From assembly GCA_945882415.1 (NCBI GenBank), contig CAMCWC010000003.1:1-64000 (forward strand): a stretch of DNA of 64,000 nucleotides, read 5' to 3'. The notes under the pieces are model-generated. The model saw nothing but the letters and a program-made list of their open reading frames with translations, did no database searches and was not told where the DNA came from. Position numbers and translations under genes: made by a program. Source of the DNA: Chthonomonas calidirosea (lineage in GTDB: Bacteria; Armatimonadota; Fimbriimonadia; Fimbriimonadales; Fimbriimonadaceae). Positions 25,322-35,036 of this stretch are shown piece after piece; within the stretch, counting starts at the first letter, position 1; the number at the start of each line of letters is the position of its first letter.

Positions 25322-25960
25322 GTGAGTACGGTTCAGGACTTTATTGCGGCGGCGAAGGCGCGGGCGCTTTCGGATGAGGTGATTCTTGGTTTGCTTTCGG
25401 CGGCGGGGTGGTCGCCTCGGGTGGCCCAGCGCGAGATCACCCAATACTATTCGAGCACGATTGGGCTCTCGGTGCCGGGGCGGGAGGGGCCGAAGGAATC
25501 GGACCCGCTGGACGGCTTTCTTTACTGTCTCGCCCTGGTGACGCTGATTGCTTGGGTGACCAGCGCGATATTTCTGGGGAACGGCCTGATTGACCGGGCT
25601 TTTTCTGCGGGGGACAACGGCGGCTGGCGACGGGATAGCGATTCGGTGGTTTGGCTGTTGTCCAACATCCTCGTCAACGCTCCTCTCTATCTGTGGGTGA
25701 TGCGCACGTTGGAGTATCGGTTGCGCGCCGGGGTGACTTCCTATACGTCTTCGGTGCGGCTGTGGGTGTTGAGCGCCACGTTGCTACTCAGCACGGGGGT
25801 GGTGCTTGGCGACATTGTGGTTGCCCTGGCGGAAGTGTTGCGCGGGGAGCCGCTGATGGCATCGCTCTATAAGTACTTGTATGCCGGCTTGGTTCTGGGC
25901 GGGGTGGCGCTGTTCTATTGGAGGGCGCTGAACGCGGGCCCGAAAGAGGGGGCGATTTGA
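25322..25960 (+). CDS. DUF5671-like multi-pass membrane protein
   Basis: 212 aa, GTG start. An N-terminal soluble helix-turn region (VQDFIAAAKARALSDEVILGLLSAAGW) precedes about four transmembrane segments (DGFLYCLALVTLIAWVTSAIF, WLLSNILVNAPLYLWV, LWVLSATLLLSTGVVL, YLYAGLVLGGVALFYW). The layout resembles DUF5671 membrane proteins. Function unknown. Its stop overlaps the TTG start of the next gene (TTGA), so the two are coupled. Confidence 0.6.
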   Translation: MSTVQDFIAAAKARALSDEVILGLLSAAGWSPRVAQREITQYYSSTIGLSVPGREGPKESDPLDGFLYCLALVTLIAWVTSAIFLGNGLIDRAFSAGDNGGWRRDSDSVVWLLSNILVNAPLYLWVMRTLEYRLRAGVTSYTSSVRLWVLSATLLLSTGVVLGDIVVALAEVLRGEPLMASLYKYLYAGLVLGGVALFYWRALNAGPKEGAI

Positions 25961-26406
25961 AGCATCTGCCGTTGTTTGCCGTGCTGCTCTTCCTCGGGAC
26001 CTTGTTGACGCTCTCGTTTCAGCGCCTCGGGACGCCGGTGGAGATGGGGAAGTATCGGCGGGACGCTGAGCGGTGGGACCGTTTCCGACAGTTGATGACG
26101 GACATTGACGAGAAGATGCCGCTGCCATCCAGCGGTAAGCCGAGAGTTTTTCCGAAGGTGGTCTCGAAATGGACGCTGGAGGGCCCGAACTATTTGCCTC
26201 GCGTCGATCCTTTGACGGGTTTGCCTTTCGAGTATCGGTGGATTTCGGCGGACCGGGTGGAGGTTTGCATCGACTTCGAGCTGGCTTCGACGGAATATCG
26301 GAGGCGTGGGGACCGCTTGCCGCCGTTGTTTTTGAAATATTCGGCGGGTCGAACGTGCGTGCCGGTTTTGATTGGAGATCTTTCGGTGGTGAAGGAATCT
26401 TGGTGA
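25957..26406 (+). CDS. Small single-anchor or secreted protein coupled to DUF5671 gene
   Basis: 149 aa starting with TTG at 25957 (MKHLPLFAVLLFLGTLLTLSFQR), a signal peptide or N-terminal anchor. The rest is polar with a proline-rich middle (SSGKPRVFPKVVSKW; DPLTGLPFEYRWIS). No known domain seen. The TTGA overlap with the upstream stop decides this start over the in-frame position 25918. Probably works with the upstream membrane protein. Confidence 0.55.
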   Translation: MKHLPLFAVLLFLGTLLTLSFQRLGTPVEMGKYRRDAERWDRFRQLMTDIDEKMPLPSSGKPRVFPKVVSKWTLEGPNYLPRVDPLTGLPFEYRWISADRVEVCIDFELASTEYRRRGDRLPPLFLKYSAGRTCVPVLIGDLSVVKESW

Positions 26407-26513
26407 AGTGGCCGTTTTTTGGGGGAAGGTTGTGGATAACTGGGCCGCAAGAGATACAGACGGGGCATTTTCGGGGTTCGAACGGCTTTTTTTGACTTTT
26501 TTCGTTAAGGGCC

Positions 26514-26544
26514 TTGACAATCGGTAGGGCGCTCTGCTTAAATA
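26514..26544 (+). promoter_or_regulatory. Candidate rRNA promoter
   Basis: TTGACA at 26514-26519 and TAAATA/TTAAAT at 26538-26544, spacer 18-19 bases, about 200 bases before the 16S gene. Nearly consensus -35. The region from 26407 to 26747 holds no gene, only this promoter and the 16S leader. Confidence 0.6.
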
Positions 26545-26578
26545 TTCCTTGTCCCCAGCCGAAGGGCGAAGGACGAGC

Positions 26579-26613
26579 ACCTTGAAAGCTTCATAGGTAA
26601 GTAAGCGTTCAGT
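26579..26613 (+). other. 5' half of the 16S precursor processing stem
   Basis: This leader stretch is complementary to 28304-28338 downstream of the gene: CCTTGAAAGCT, then GTAAGTAA, then GCGTTCAGT all pair with the trailer, with a short internal loop and one bulge. It would form the long helix cut by RNase III to release pre-16S RNA. Confidence 0.75.
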
Positions 26614-26724
26614 TTACAAGACGGTTAGAAATAACAGTCAAATCGATGGCCTGAATCCTCCGAGCTAGTCTCGATGGAGGAGGGTACCCGCAAGGGAAAC
26701 ATCACAATCAAATGAGAGAACAAT

Positions 26725-26740
26725 CCCGCATTATGCGGGG
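26725..26740 (+). other. Leader hairpin just upstream of 16S
   Basis: CCCGCA-tta-TGCGGG-type palindrome ending about ten bases before the 16S 5' end; probably a leader structure in the precursor. Confidence 0.4.
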
Positions 26741-26747
26741 CAAACTT

Positions 26748-28254
<1,507 letters not shown>

Positions 28255-28303
28255 AGGAGACGTACTCTAGAACTGCAAGTCAGTACTAGACATCTCTAGG
28301 TCG

Positions 28304-28338
28304 ACTGAACGCATTACTTACTTGTGGAGCTTTCAAGG
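28304..28338 (+). other. 3' half of the 16S precursor processing stem
   Basis: Pairs with 26579-26613 (see there). It lies between the 16S 3' end and the terminator, so the helix encloses only 16S. Confidence 0.75.
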
Positions 28339-28341
28339 AAA

Positions 28342-28372
28342 GCCCGAGACTCACAAGGTCTCGGGCTTTTTT
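28342..28372 (+). terminator. Intrinsic terminator of the 16S unit
   Basis: Nine-base stem GCCCGAGAC / GTCTCGGGC with loop tcacaag, followed by six T. Confidence 0.9.
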
Positions 28373-28395
28373 GCGTTTACAAGGTCTCTGACGCA

Positions 28396-28431
28396 CAAAA
28401 ATGCTGGGGCAGCAATTCTGCTGCCCCGGCA
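28396..28431 (-). terminator. Intrinsic terminator of the beta-helix gene
   Basis: On the minus strand, stem TGCCGGGGCAGCA / TGCTGCCCCAGCA with a GAAT loop followed by TTTTTG. Placed just after the stop of the gene at 28442. Confidence 0.85.
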
Positions 28432-28441
28432 TTCTGTTTGA

Positions 28442-29830
28442 TTAGTCGATCACTTTGATCGTCTTCTGATCGATTTCTACGTACTTGCCAACCCGGAACT
28501 TTGCCGGGGCCTTACCGCGGAAGGCCAGGGCTTGCTGGTTGCCGCTAATCTTTACGCCGCCCGAACGGCTGCCGCCACTTGCCGCGGCAAAGAGCACGAC
28601 TACCGGGTCTGCTCCAACCAAGTCGCCGATGGTATTCCCTTCGACGTTAACGTTTAGCGCGTTCAGAATAATGACCGCCGCTCCACCGAGTTTAGGATCC
28701 GATCCGACCCGCTCAAACGTGTTGTTGCGGATGTTGATGTTCTGAGTTCCCCGACCCTTCTTGCCGAAGCCGACCATAATCCCGCGCTCGGTATCTCGAA
28801 TGGTGTTGCCAATGATGTCGATTCCCTGAATGCCTTCAATGGCGATGGGGATTGGCGTCTTCTCAATCACGTTGTCCTGAACGATCACTCCCGACTGGGC
28901 CGCCGTAGCATCGAATTCGCTGAACTGGTTGAGAAGGATGCCGCGACGCTGCTGGTTGCGAATCTTGTTTCGCTTGAAAATCAGCGTGTTCATCGGCCGC
29001 TTCATTTCGCGCTGCGGAGTGGCGACGTCCACCACGATTCCAGTACCTCCGTTGTCGTTGAAGTCGCAGTCAAGAATTTGAATGTTCTGGGCGATGTGAT
29101 AGTCGTTTTTGTTCTGCTCGATATCAATCGTGCCCGGCGATTTGTCGCTCGTGGTCCGGGTGAACTTGCATCGGCGAATGATTACGTTCTCGCCGTCTCC
29201 GACGGTGATTCCGTTTCGGTTCTGCTTGTTGACGCCATCAAACTCGCAGTCTTCAATGATCAAGTCTTTGTTATGCCGAATCACGCCTTTATCGGCCAGG
29301 CCGTCTCCAATGTAGAGGCCATCACCCCGGAAGCCCACAAACCGAACCTTAGAGACCGTTGATGTCTCGACCCCGAAGAACCGAAGGAGGTCGGTGTGTT
29401 GGCGATAGCCTTCCTTCGCAGTGTTCCCCATGAGGGTTAGGTTCTGAATCTTCACCTGCTTTTCCGCGAGTCGGGCGGTTGCTCCAGCCCCGGTCACCGG
29501 GTTCACGGTGATCATTGCGCCCATGCCGCCATCGGATGTCCGGATGATCGAGCTCGGTCCGACACCTTCCAGGGTCGTGTTGCTCCAAAGGAAGAGGCCA
29601 TTGCCTTCGAACGTCCCGGCGGGAATCTTTACCGTAGAGCCCGGGTTTGCCTTGGCTTTATCAAAGGCTGCCTGAATGGCCGCGGTGTCGTCGCCGGCCG
29701 CGGCCGAAGCACCGAACTCGGTGATGTCAAAGACCTGACCTTGAGCCGCTAACCCGGGGGTAGCGATGAGGGAAAATGCGAGCAGCGAGACCATCACCTC
29801 ATTTGACGTCCGTCTCGTGCCAACGGTCAT
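28442..29830 (-). CDS. Secreted right-handed parallel beta-helix protein
   Basis: 462 aa. Signal peptide (MVSLLAFSLIATPGLAAQG), then a pectate-lyase-superfamily beginning (VFDITEFGASAAAGDDTAAIQAAFDKA.. GSTVKIPAGTFEGNGLFL), then many short parallel-beta repeats with N-ladder positions (IIGNTIRDTERGIMVG, INIRNNTFERVG, VNVEGNTIGDLVG). Such proteins bind or cleave polysaccharides outside the cell; catalytic residues cannot be assigned here. ATG at 29830. Own terminator downstream. Monocistronic. Confidence 0.82.
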   Translation of the reverse strand: MTVGTRRTSNEVMVSLLAFSLIATPGLAAQGQVFDITEFGASAAAGDDTAAIQAAFDKAKANPGSTVKIPAGTFEGNGLFLWSNTTLEGVGPSSIIRTSDGGMGAMITVNPVTGAGATARLAEKQVKIQNLTLMGNTAKEGYRQHTDLLRFFGVETSTVSKVRFVGFRGDGLYIGDGLADKGVIRHNKDLIIEDCEFDGVNKQNRNGITVGDGENVIIRRCKFTRTTSDKSPGTIDIEQNKNDYHIAQNIQILDCDFNDNGGTGIVVDVATPQREMKRPMNTLIFKRNKIRNQQRRGILLNQFSEFDATAAQSGVIVQDNVIEKTPIPIAIEGIQGIDIIGNTIRDTERGIMVGFGKKGRGTQNINIRNNTFERVGSDPKLGGAAVIILNALNVNVEGNTIGDLVGADPVVVLFAAASGGSRSGGVKISGNQQALAFRGKAPAKFRVGKYVEIDQKTIKVID

Positions 29831-29880
29831 CGCTCTGGGCGCAAATCCGGAGTTTTTGCGTGTGTCAGAATCTCGGTGGC

Positions 29881-30324
29881 ATGAAAGCGTTGACGTACCT
29901 CACCGTCCAAGACATTCTGTGGACAAACCTGCGGGTGACCGGCAACGTCCAAACCTACCGGTTTGCCGACCTCGAAGAGGCGACTTATTACCAGTACGCC
30001 TATGGCGGCAGCTCCGATGTACTGCGACAAGCGGAGCGGTTCCTGACGGGGTTCGTGTCAAAGGCGCCCTTGGGCAAAGCGAACACGGCGACGGCATTCG
30101 TGGGGTTCGTCGCTTTTCTAAGACTGAACAGCTTTGATCTGAAGCTGACCGACGGAAACGCGGCGAGCGTTTTTGAGAAAGCACATGGCACGGGCTGGAT
30201 CAGCGAACTGGTTTCGCCGGTTGAAGATCATCATGGCGAAGGGAAAGCGAACGTGCGCGCGGCAATCACCAGCGTTCTGGACGACTTCGCCGGCACGATC
30301 AAGACTTTGTCGATGAATTCGTAA
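29881..30324 (+). CDS. Doc/Fic-like protein with degenerate active site
   Basis: 147 aa. The order LTVQDILW .. FADLEEATYYQYAYGGSSDVLRQAERFLTGF .. TATAFVGFVAFLRLNSFDLKL follows the Doc family, in which a helix pair carries HPFxDGNKRTA before a FLRLNG helix. Here the motif reads APLGKANTATA: the catalytic histidine, the Gly-Asn-Lys/Arg anion site and the arginine are all missing. It is therefore probably not an AMP- or phospho-transferase. The assignment rests on pattern memory. Its 3' end overlaps the convergent response regulator by 26 bases. Confidence 0.5.
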   Translation: MKALTYLTVQDILWTNLRVTGNVQTYRFADLEEATYYQYAYGGSSDVLRQAERFLTGFVSKAPLGKANTATAFVGFVAFLRLNSFDLKLTDGNAASVFEKAHGTGWISELVSPVEDHHGEGKANVRAAITSVLDDFAGTIKTLSMNS

Positions 30325-30718
30325 GCGAAGTCTGTAAGTAGCGTGCAGCGAGGCGCTCGATGGTGTGCTGAAGCTCCTCGAAGTTAGTAGGCTTCACGGC
30401 GTATTCGGCCGCGCCAAGGCTGCGTGCCCGGTTGAAGGAGGTCGCGCTGTCTTCCGAACTGAACACGACGATGGGGCACTGCTCGGCAAAGCCTCGTTGC
30501 TGAAGCTGCAAAAGCACTTCGAAGCCATCGACTTTCGGAAGCTTGAGATCGAGCAAAACGAGGTTCGGTGCCTTAGACAATCCGGCAATCATCTCGATCG
30601 CTTCCTGCCCATCGCGCGCGACCGCTACCTCTAGAACTTTAATCTTTCTTAGAGCCCGAATGATAAGCGATTCGGTGTCTGCGTCATCCTCGACCAGGAG
30701 CACCTGCGGGTCAACCAT
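30299..30718 (-). CDS. Single-domain response regulator (Rcp-type)
   Basis: 139 aa receiver domain alone. Acidic pocket EDD at 10-12, phospho-acceptor Asp57 in LVLLDLKLPKVDGFEVL, and conserved Lys in YAVKPTNFEEL. LKLPKVDG is typical of phytochrome-associated Rcp1-like regulators, often paired with a histidine kinase elsewhere. There is no output domain and no kinase in the window. ATG at 30718 (MVDPQVLLVEDD). Confidence 0.88.
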   Translation of the reverse strand: MVDPQVLLVEDDADTESLIIRALRKIKVLEVAVARDGQEAIEMIAGLSKAPNLVLLDLKLPKVDGFEVLLQLQQRGFAEQCPIVVFSSEDSATSFNRARSLGAAEYAVKPTNFEELQHTIERLAARYLQTSLTNSSTKS

Positions 30719-30825
30719 CACTAGTTTGTTATAGAGCACGGAAGATGATTAAAGGTTCGATTCTTCGCAAGAATCGCAATTTCTCACTATCACGGCCAAG
30801 AAAGCGCAACGACCGGGAAAAGATT

Positions 30826-30899
<74 letters not shown>

Positions 30900-30921
30900 T
30901 TAGATCATTTATTGTACTTGA

Positions 30922-32097
30922 TCATTTTGTTCCGCGCCATAGCCAGCGCAGAGAAGTGGGCAATGTGGCCTCGCCGTGGGCATTCGAGTGGTAGCCATTG
31001 CCGGGTTGCCACATGAGGTCGTAGCCCATGAAGTTTAAGGCGCGCTCCATTTGCAGGTTGCTGTGCCACCAACTGCCGAACTGGTTCTCGATGTCTTGCT
31101 TTCCGTCTTGAAGCCAAATGCGCAGGGGCTTCTTGGGGGTTTTGCGGATGAAGGCAGGATAGTCGTCGCCGCCCGTTTCTTTTCCGTGCAATTTCGCAAG
31201 ATCAACGTAGCTGCCGATCCAGCTCAGGACCTTTCCAAATTTGTCGGGGTGGTTCCAGGCCACGGTGAAGGCGCAGATGGCGCCGCTGCTGCTGCCGGCA
31301 ATCGCGCGTGAGTCGGGAGTTTGCCGCAGCTTGTACTTCTTTTCGACCTCCGGGAGGATCTCGGTGAGCAGGAATTCGCTGTACTGGTCACTCACTACGT
31401 CGTACTCGAAGCTGCGGTTCGATCCGCCATCTGGCTTGGTGCCAGGCTCGAGGAAGATCGCGATGGTGGGCGGCATGTCTCCGGCGTGGATCAGGTTGTC
31501 AAAGCTCGTTGGAACGTAGTTTTTTGACCACTGGCCGTCTTGCCAAACCATGGTGCATGCGGGCTTGGCGGGGTCATACTGGGCCGGAACGTAGATCCAC
31601 CAGTTCCGCTTCACGCCCGGAAAAACTTTGCTTTCCCACATCGGCATTTGGGTGAGGGTGCCTTTCGGCACGGTCGGCTTGACGTAGGTGTCGGGATGGC
31701 GAAGATAGGCCTCTACGGTGTCGGGCGAGCCGACGAGAGTGGCGTCGTCGACGATGACGGTCCAACGAAATGCAGCGCCGTCGTATAGCCCAACTGGTCC
31801 GGCCCAAAGGTCACTTGAGCCCGGCACCTTCTTAAGGCTGATGCTGACCGCTTTGTCATCGGAGAAGACGCGTACGGACTTCGCGGTTGCGGATCGGTAA
31901 GAAAAAACAGCGTCAAGCCCTCGAACCCGCACGGTCGGCTTTGCGACCGGGCCGAGGAGTTTTTCGATGCGGGGCAGGTCGGTGGCGGTCCAACTCTCGG
32001 ATTCGATCATTTGGCGCAGATCGAAGGCGTTAAGGTCTTGGGTCTGCGGAGTGGAAAGGGCCGCCAGGGCGACAATCATGGCGGTAGCCGACATCAT
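30922..32097 (-). CDS. Secreted esterase of the enterochelin-esterase (Fes-like) family
   Basis: 391 aa with a signal-like start (MMSATAMIVALAALSTPQTQ). An N-terminal beta-sandwich-like part (about 55-140) precedes an alpha/beta-hydrolase with nucleophile serine in IAGSSSGAICAFTVAWNHPDKF, the usual Fes/IroE signature, an acidic residue in WLQDGKQDIENQ and a histidine near GNGYHSNAHGEATLP. Homologs hydrolyse esters such as siderophores or feruloyl sugars; the substrate here is unknown. ATG at 32095-32097. Lies between tRNA-Gly and the serC-linked membrane gene. Confidence 0.8.
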   Translation of the reverse strand: MMSATAMIVALAALSTPQTQDLNAFDLRQMIESESWTATDLPRIEKLLGPVAKPTVRVRGLDAVFSYRSATAKSVRVFSDDKAVSISLKKVPGSSDLWAGPVGLYDGAAFRWTVIVDDATLVGSPDTVEAYLRHPDTYVKPTVPKGTLTQMPMWESKVFPGVKRNWWIYVPAQYDPAKPACTMVWQDGQWSKNYVPTSFDNLIHAGDMPPTIAIFLEPGTKPDGGSNRSFEYDVVSDQYSEFLLTEILPEVEKKYKLRQTPDSRAIAGSSSGAICAFTVAWNHPDKFGKVLSWIGSYVDLAKLHGKETGGDDYPAFIRKTPKKPLRIWLQDGKQDIENQFGSWWHSNLQMERALNFMGYDLMWQPGNGYHSNAHGEATLPTSLRWLWRGTK

Positions 32098-32131
32098 AGC
32101 GATGCCAGCTTAGTTGATTTTTGCGATTTGC

Positions 32132-32824
32132 TCAAGTCGAGGCGGCTTCGCTTTGCGCCATGTGGACGATGATCAGTGACCAACCCGCCTCGGCAAACAG
32201 ATAGAGCAAGAACTGCAGCGCGGGGTTTGGCATGGCGTAGATGGCGCTTACGGCCGGTAGCCAGAACGCCCAACAGGTGACGAGCATCGGCATGTAGATC
32301 GCTAAGAATCCGCCGTTCCGAAACGCGGTGCGCGTCCGAGCGAGGCTGTAGTCGCGTTCGTGGAACGCAAACATTGCCGCACTAAACGGGATCGTCACGA
32401 GTGGAGACGAGATGAACATGTCGGTGCAGACCTTCTGGATGAGAGTGACAAGGTTCGGCTCTTTGCCAAATACGCGGTCTAGCACCTGATACAGCAGGTC
32501 GATGACCATGCCAAGGAAGCCGAAAAACAAGATCTGGAACGGCACGTCCCGCCGGGCGAGGAGCGGCGCTCGTGATAATGCCCTCGCGGCTTGCGGGATC
32601 ACGATGCTGGCGATGATGTTTGCGATTGCCGCGCCCATAAGTCCGGACCGGACTTTCGTTTGCGCGAGGTTCTCGGCAAAGGATTGCACGCTGGGAACGC
32701 GGTAGTAGGCCACCGCAGCCGCTACAAGACAGACCTGGATGATCAGGAACGGCCGAAGATTGTTCCGGACTGCGGAGATTCCGGGGGAGGTGAGCTTTTG
32801 CCAGGTGCTCCGTGCAGAGGTCAA
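32132..32824 (-). CDS. Polytopic membrane protein coupled to serC
   Basis: 230 aa with about five hydrophobic segments (FLIIQVCLVAAAVAYY, SGLMGAAIANIIASIVIP, ILFFGFLGMVIDLLYQVL, VTIPFSAAMFAF, AIYMPMLVTCWAFWLPAV, LLYLFAEAGWSLIIV). I see only a faint resemblance to Mpv17/PMP22 proteins (CWAFWLPAVSAIY) and would not name it. Starts with TTG at 32824, overlapping the serC stop as TTGA, so it is co-translated with SerC; the reason for that link is unknown. Confidence 0.6.
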   Translation of the reverse strand: MTSARSTWQKLTSPGISAVRNNLRPFLIIQVCLVAAAVAYYRVPSVQSFAENLAQTKVRSGLMGAAIANIIASIVIPQAARALSRAPLLARRDVPFQILFFGFLGMVIDLLYQVLDRVFGKEPNLVTLIQKVCTDMFISSPLVTIPFSAAMFAFHERDYSLARTRTAFRNGGFLAIYMPMLVTCWAFWLPAVSAIYAMPNPALQFLLYLFAEAGWSLIIVHMAQSEAAST

Positions 32825-33894
32825 CCGTGTCTCCGCACAAAATCATCCATTAGCTCGGCGAGCGCGAGGCAACCGGCACGGGGAAAGGCGTTGTAAATGC
32901 TGGCGCGAATCCCGCCGATGCTTCGGTGCCCTCGAAGCCCGGACATTCCGTTTGCTTCCGTTTCTGCCAGGAATGCCTTTTCTAGTTCTGCGCTCGGCAG
33001 CCGGAACGTGATATTCATCTTGGAGCGTGAGCCGGGTTCGGTGTGTCCTTGATAGAACTCCGGCGCGGCGTCGATTGCGTTGTAGAGAATCTCGGCCTTT
33101 GCCTCGTTTTCGGCTTCGATCGCGGCGAGTCCCCCGTTGTTTGCCCAATAGTCAAGGGCAAGCCGAAGAACGTAAATGGACCACGTGGTTGGAGTGTTGT
33201 ACAGGCTTCCGCTCTGCGCGTGGACGCGATAGTTCAGCATCGGCGGTAGGCCGTCTTTGCCCGTGGCAAGAAACTCTTTCGAAGCGATCACGACGGTTAC
33301 GCCAGCTGGCCCCAGGTTCTTTTGCGCTCCGGCATAGATGAGAGAGTAGTTTTGGATCGGGATGCGGCGGGAAAGAATGTCGGAACTCATGTCTGCGACG
33401 ATCGGCACGTTAGCGGCGATATCCGGCGCAAGTTGTATTCCCTCAATCGTTTCGTTTGAGGTCACGTGGAGGTACGAGCCGGTGGCTCCCGCAAAGTCCT
33501 CGGCGCAGGGCGCGAAGCTGTAGCTGCCCTTAGTTGAGACGATGTGAGCCTGAACTGGCCCAACGGCCCGGGCAGATTCCTCCGCCTTCTCGCCCCAGGT
33601 TCCGTTGATCACGTACGTCGGGGTTTCATGCGCGAAGTTCATTGGCACCATCGCGAACTGCAGACTGGCGCCGCCCTGGAGGAACAGGACTTCATGTGAC
33701 TCCGGGATGCTCAACAGGTTCCGAAGCTGTTGTTGGGCCGCCTGAATGATCTCCTCGAATTCGGCCGAACGGTGGCTCAATTCCATGACCCCGATTCCAC
33801 AACCGTTGTAGTCGTGAATGCCGGCTTCGGCGGCGGTCAGAACCGCATCAGGAAGGGTTGCCGGTCCGGCGGAAAAGTTGAAGATTCGGGCCAC
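32821..33894 (-). CDS. serC: Phosphoserine aminotransferase
   Basis: 357 aa PLP enzyme of serine (and pyridoxine) biosynthesis: 3-phosphohydroxypyruvate plus glutamate to phosphoserine. Begins MARIFNFSAGPATLPDAVL as in other SerC proteins; ELSHRSAEFEEI and LFLQGGASLQFAM bind phosphate/PLP; the PLP lysine is Lys192 in YAGAQKNLGPAGVTV; the end carries GMSGLRGHRSIGGIRASIYNAF. GTG start at 33894 fixed by the family N-terminus and a TACCCT hexamer six bases upstream. Divergent from tgt with 38 bases between starts. Confidence 0.97.
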   Translation of the reverse strand: MARIFNFSAGPATLPDAVLTAAEAGIHDYNGCGIGVMELSHRSAEFEEIIQAAQQQLRNLLSIPESHEVLFLQGGASLQFAMVPMNFAHETPTYVINGTWGEKAEESARAVGPVQAHIVSTKGSYSFAPCAEDFAGATGSYLHVTSNETIEGIQLAPDIAANVPIVADMSSDILSRRIPIQNYSLIYAGAQKNLGPAGVTVVIASKEFLATGKDGLPPMLNYRVHAQSGSLYNTPTTWSIYVLRLALDYWANNGGLAAIEAENEAKAEILYNAIDAAPEFYQGHTEPGSRSKMNITFRLPSAELEKAFLAETEANGMSGLRGHRSIGGIRASIYNAFPRAGCLALAELMDDFVRRHG

Positions 33895-33900
33895 GGCGTA

Positions 33901-33906
33901 AGGGTA
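33901..33906 (-). promoter_or_regulatory. -10-like hexamer for serC
   Basis: TACCCT on the minus strand, six bases before the serC GTG. It sits in the 38-base gap shared with divergent tgt. Confidence 0.35.
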
Positions 33907-33932
33907 CCGGCGGGCTTGTTCACAATGATGGG

Positions 33933-35030
33933 GTGTCTGTTCACTTCGAACTTCTCGCCACATGCCCGGTTACCAAAGCAAGGCGAGGAAGGCTCCACAC
34001 GCCGCATGGCACGGTGGAGTCGCCGTTTTTCATGCCGGTGGGTACGGTCGGATCGGTCAAAACGGTCGGCAGCGAGGACCTTGAAGCGATCGGGTTCGAA
34101 CAGATTCTTTCGAATACTTATCACTTGAATCTTCGCCCCGGTGCGGACCTGGTGGAGAGATTTGGCGGCATCCACAAGTTCATGTCTTGGCGCGGTGGGA
34201 TTCTCACCGACTCGGGCGGATATCAGGTGATGTCGCTTTCGGATACGCGGAAGATCGATGACGACGGGGTGGTTTTCAAGAGCCACTTGGACGGCTCTTT
34301 GATGTTCCTTTCTCCCGAAAAGTCGATCCAGATTCAGGGGCAGCTTGGCGTCGACATCAGCATGAGCCTGGACGAGTGCCCGCCGTATCCATGCACCCGA
34401 GAAGAAGCGGCCGCAGCGATGGCCAGGACGCACCTGTGGGCAACGCGCAACCTAAGCGCCGCAAAAGAGGGTCAGGCGGTTTTTGGCATTGTGCAAGGCG
34501 GCGTTCACGAGGATTTACGGACCGAATCGGCCCAGTTCTTTAGCGAGTTGCCGTTCGCGGGGTTAGCGATCGGCGGCGTTTGCGTTGGCGAACCGACGGA
34601 GATGCAGTATCCGGTAGTTGCTCACACCGCTCCCCTTTTGCCCGCAAACAAGGCGCGTTACCTCATGGGCGTCGGCCACCCGCAAGATATCCTGCACGCG
34701 GTGGAGTGCGGTGTGGATATGTTTGACTGCGTTCTCCCAACCCGCATGGCACGACACAACGTGATGTACACGCTCCAAGGTCGGCACAACATGCTTAACG
34801 CGAAGTTTGCCGAGATGCAGGACTGGCTGGACACAGAAAGCGTGTTCTCGCCGTTGGATCGATACAGTCCGGCGTACGTGCGGCATTTGGTCCGCGCCAA
34901 AGAACCTCTGGGAGCGCGGCTTTTGACTCTACACAACCTCAACTTTTACGCCCGCCTAATGCGCGAGATCCGAGAAGCGATCACCGAAGGAACTTGGCGA
35001 GAACTTCGATCGCGCTACGCAAACGCATAA
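33933..35030 (+). CDS. tgt: tRNA-guanine transglycosylase lacking the zinc-binding cysteines
   Basis: 365 aa. Exchanges G34 for preQ1 in tRNAs with GUN anticodons. Catalytic residues are present: Asp93 in LTDSGGYQVMSL and nucleophile Asp265 in VDMFDCVLPTRMARH; substrate loop LAIGGVCVGEP is normal. The C-terminal zinc site, usually CxCxxC followed by a distant His, is replaced: residues 301-311 read TESVFSPLDRY with no cysteine, while the His334 in TLHNLNFYARLM remains. The reading frame is uninterrupted and flanking sequence aligns well, so this is not a frameshift. GTG start at 33933. Confidence 0.92.
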   Translation: MSVHFELLATCPVTKARRGRLHTPHGTVESPFFMPVGTVGSVKTVGSEDLEAIGFEQILSNTYHLNLRPGADLVERFGGIHKFMSWRGGILTDSGGYQVMSLSDTRKIDDDGVVFKSHLDGSLMFLSPEKSIQIQGQLGVDISMSLDECPPYPCTREEAAAAMARTHLWATRNLSAAKEGQAVFGIVQGGVHEDLRTESAQFFSELPFAGLAIGGVCVGEPTEMQYPVVAHTAPLLPANKARYLMGVGHPQDILHAVECGVDMFDCVLPTRMARHNVMYTLQGRHNMLNAKFAEMQDWLDTESVFSPLDRYSPAYVRHLVRAKEPLGARLLTLHNLNFYARLMREIREAITEGTWRELRSRYANA

Positions 35031-35036
35031 CAGGAG

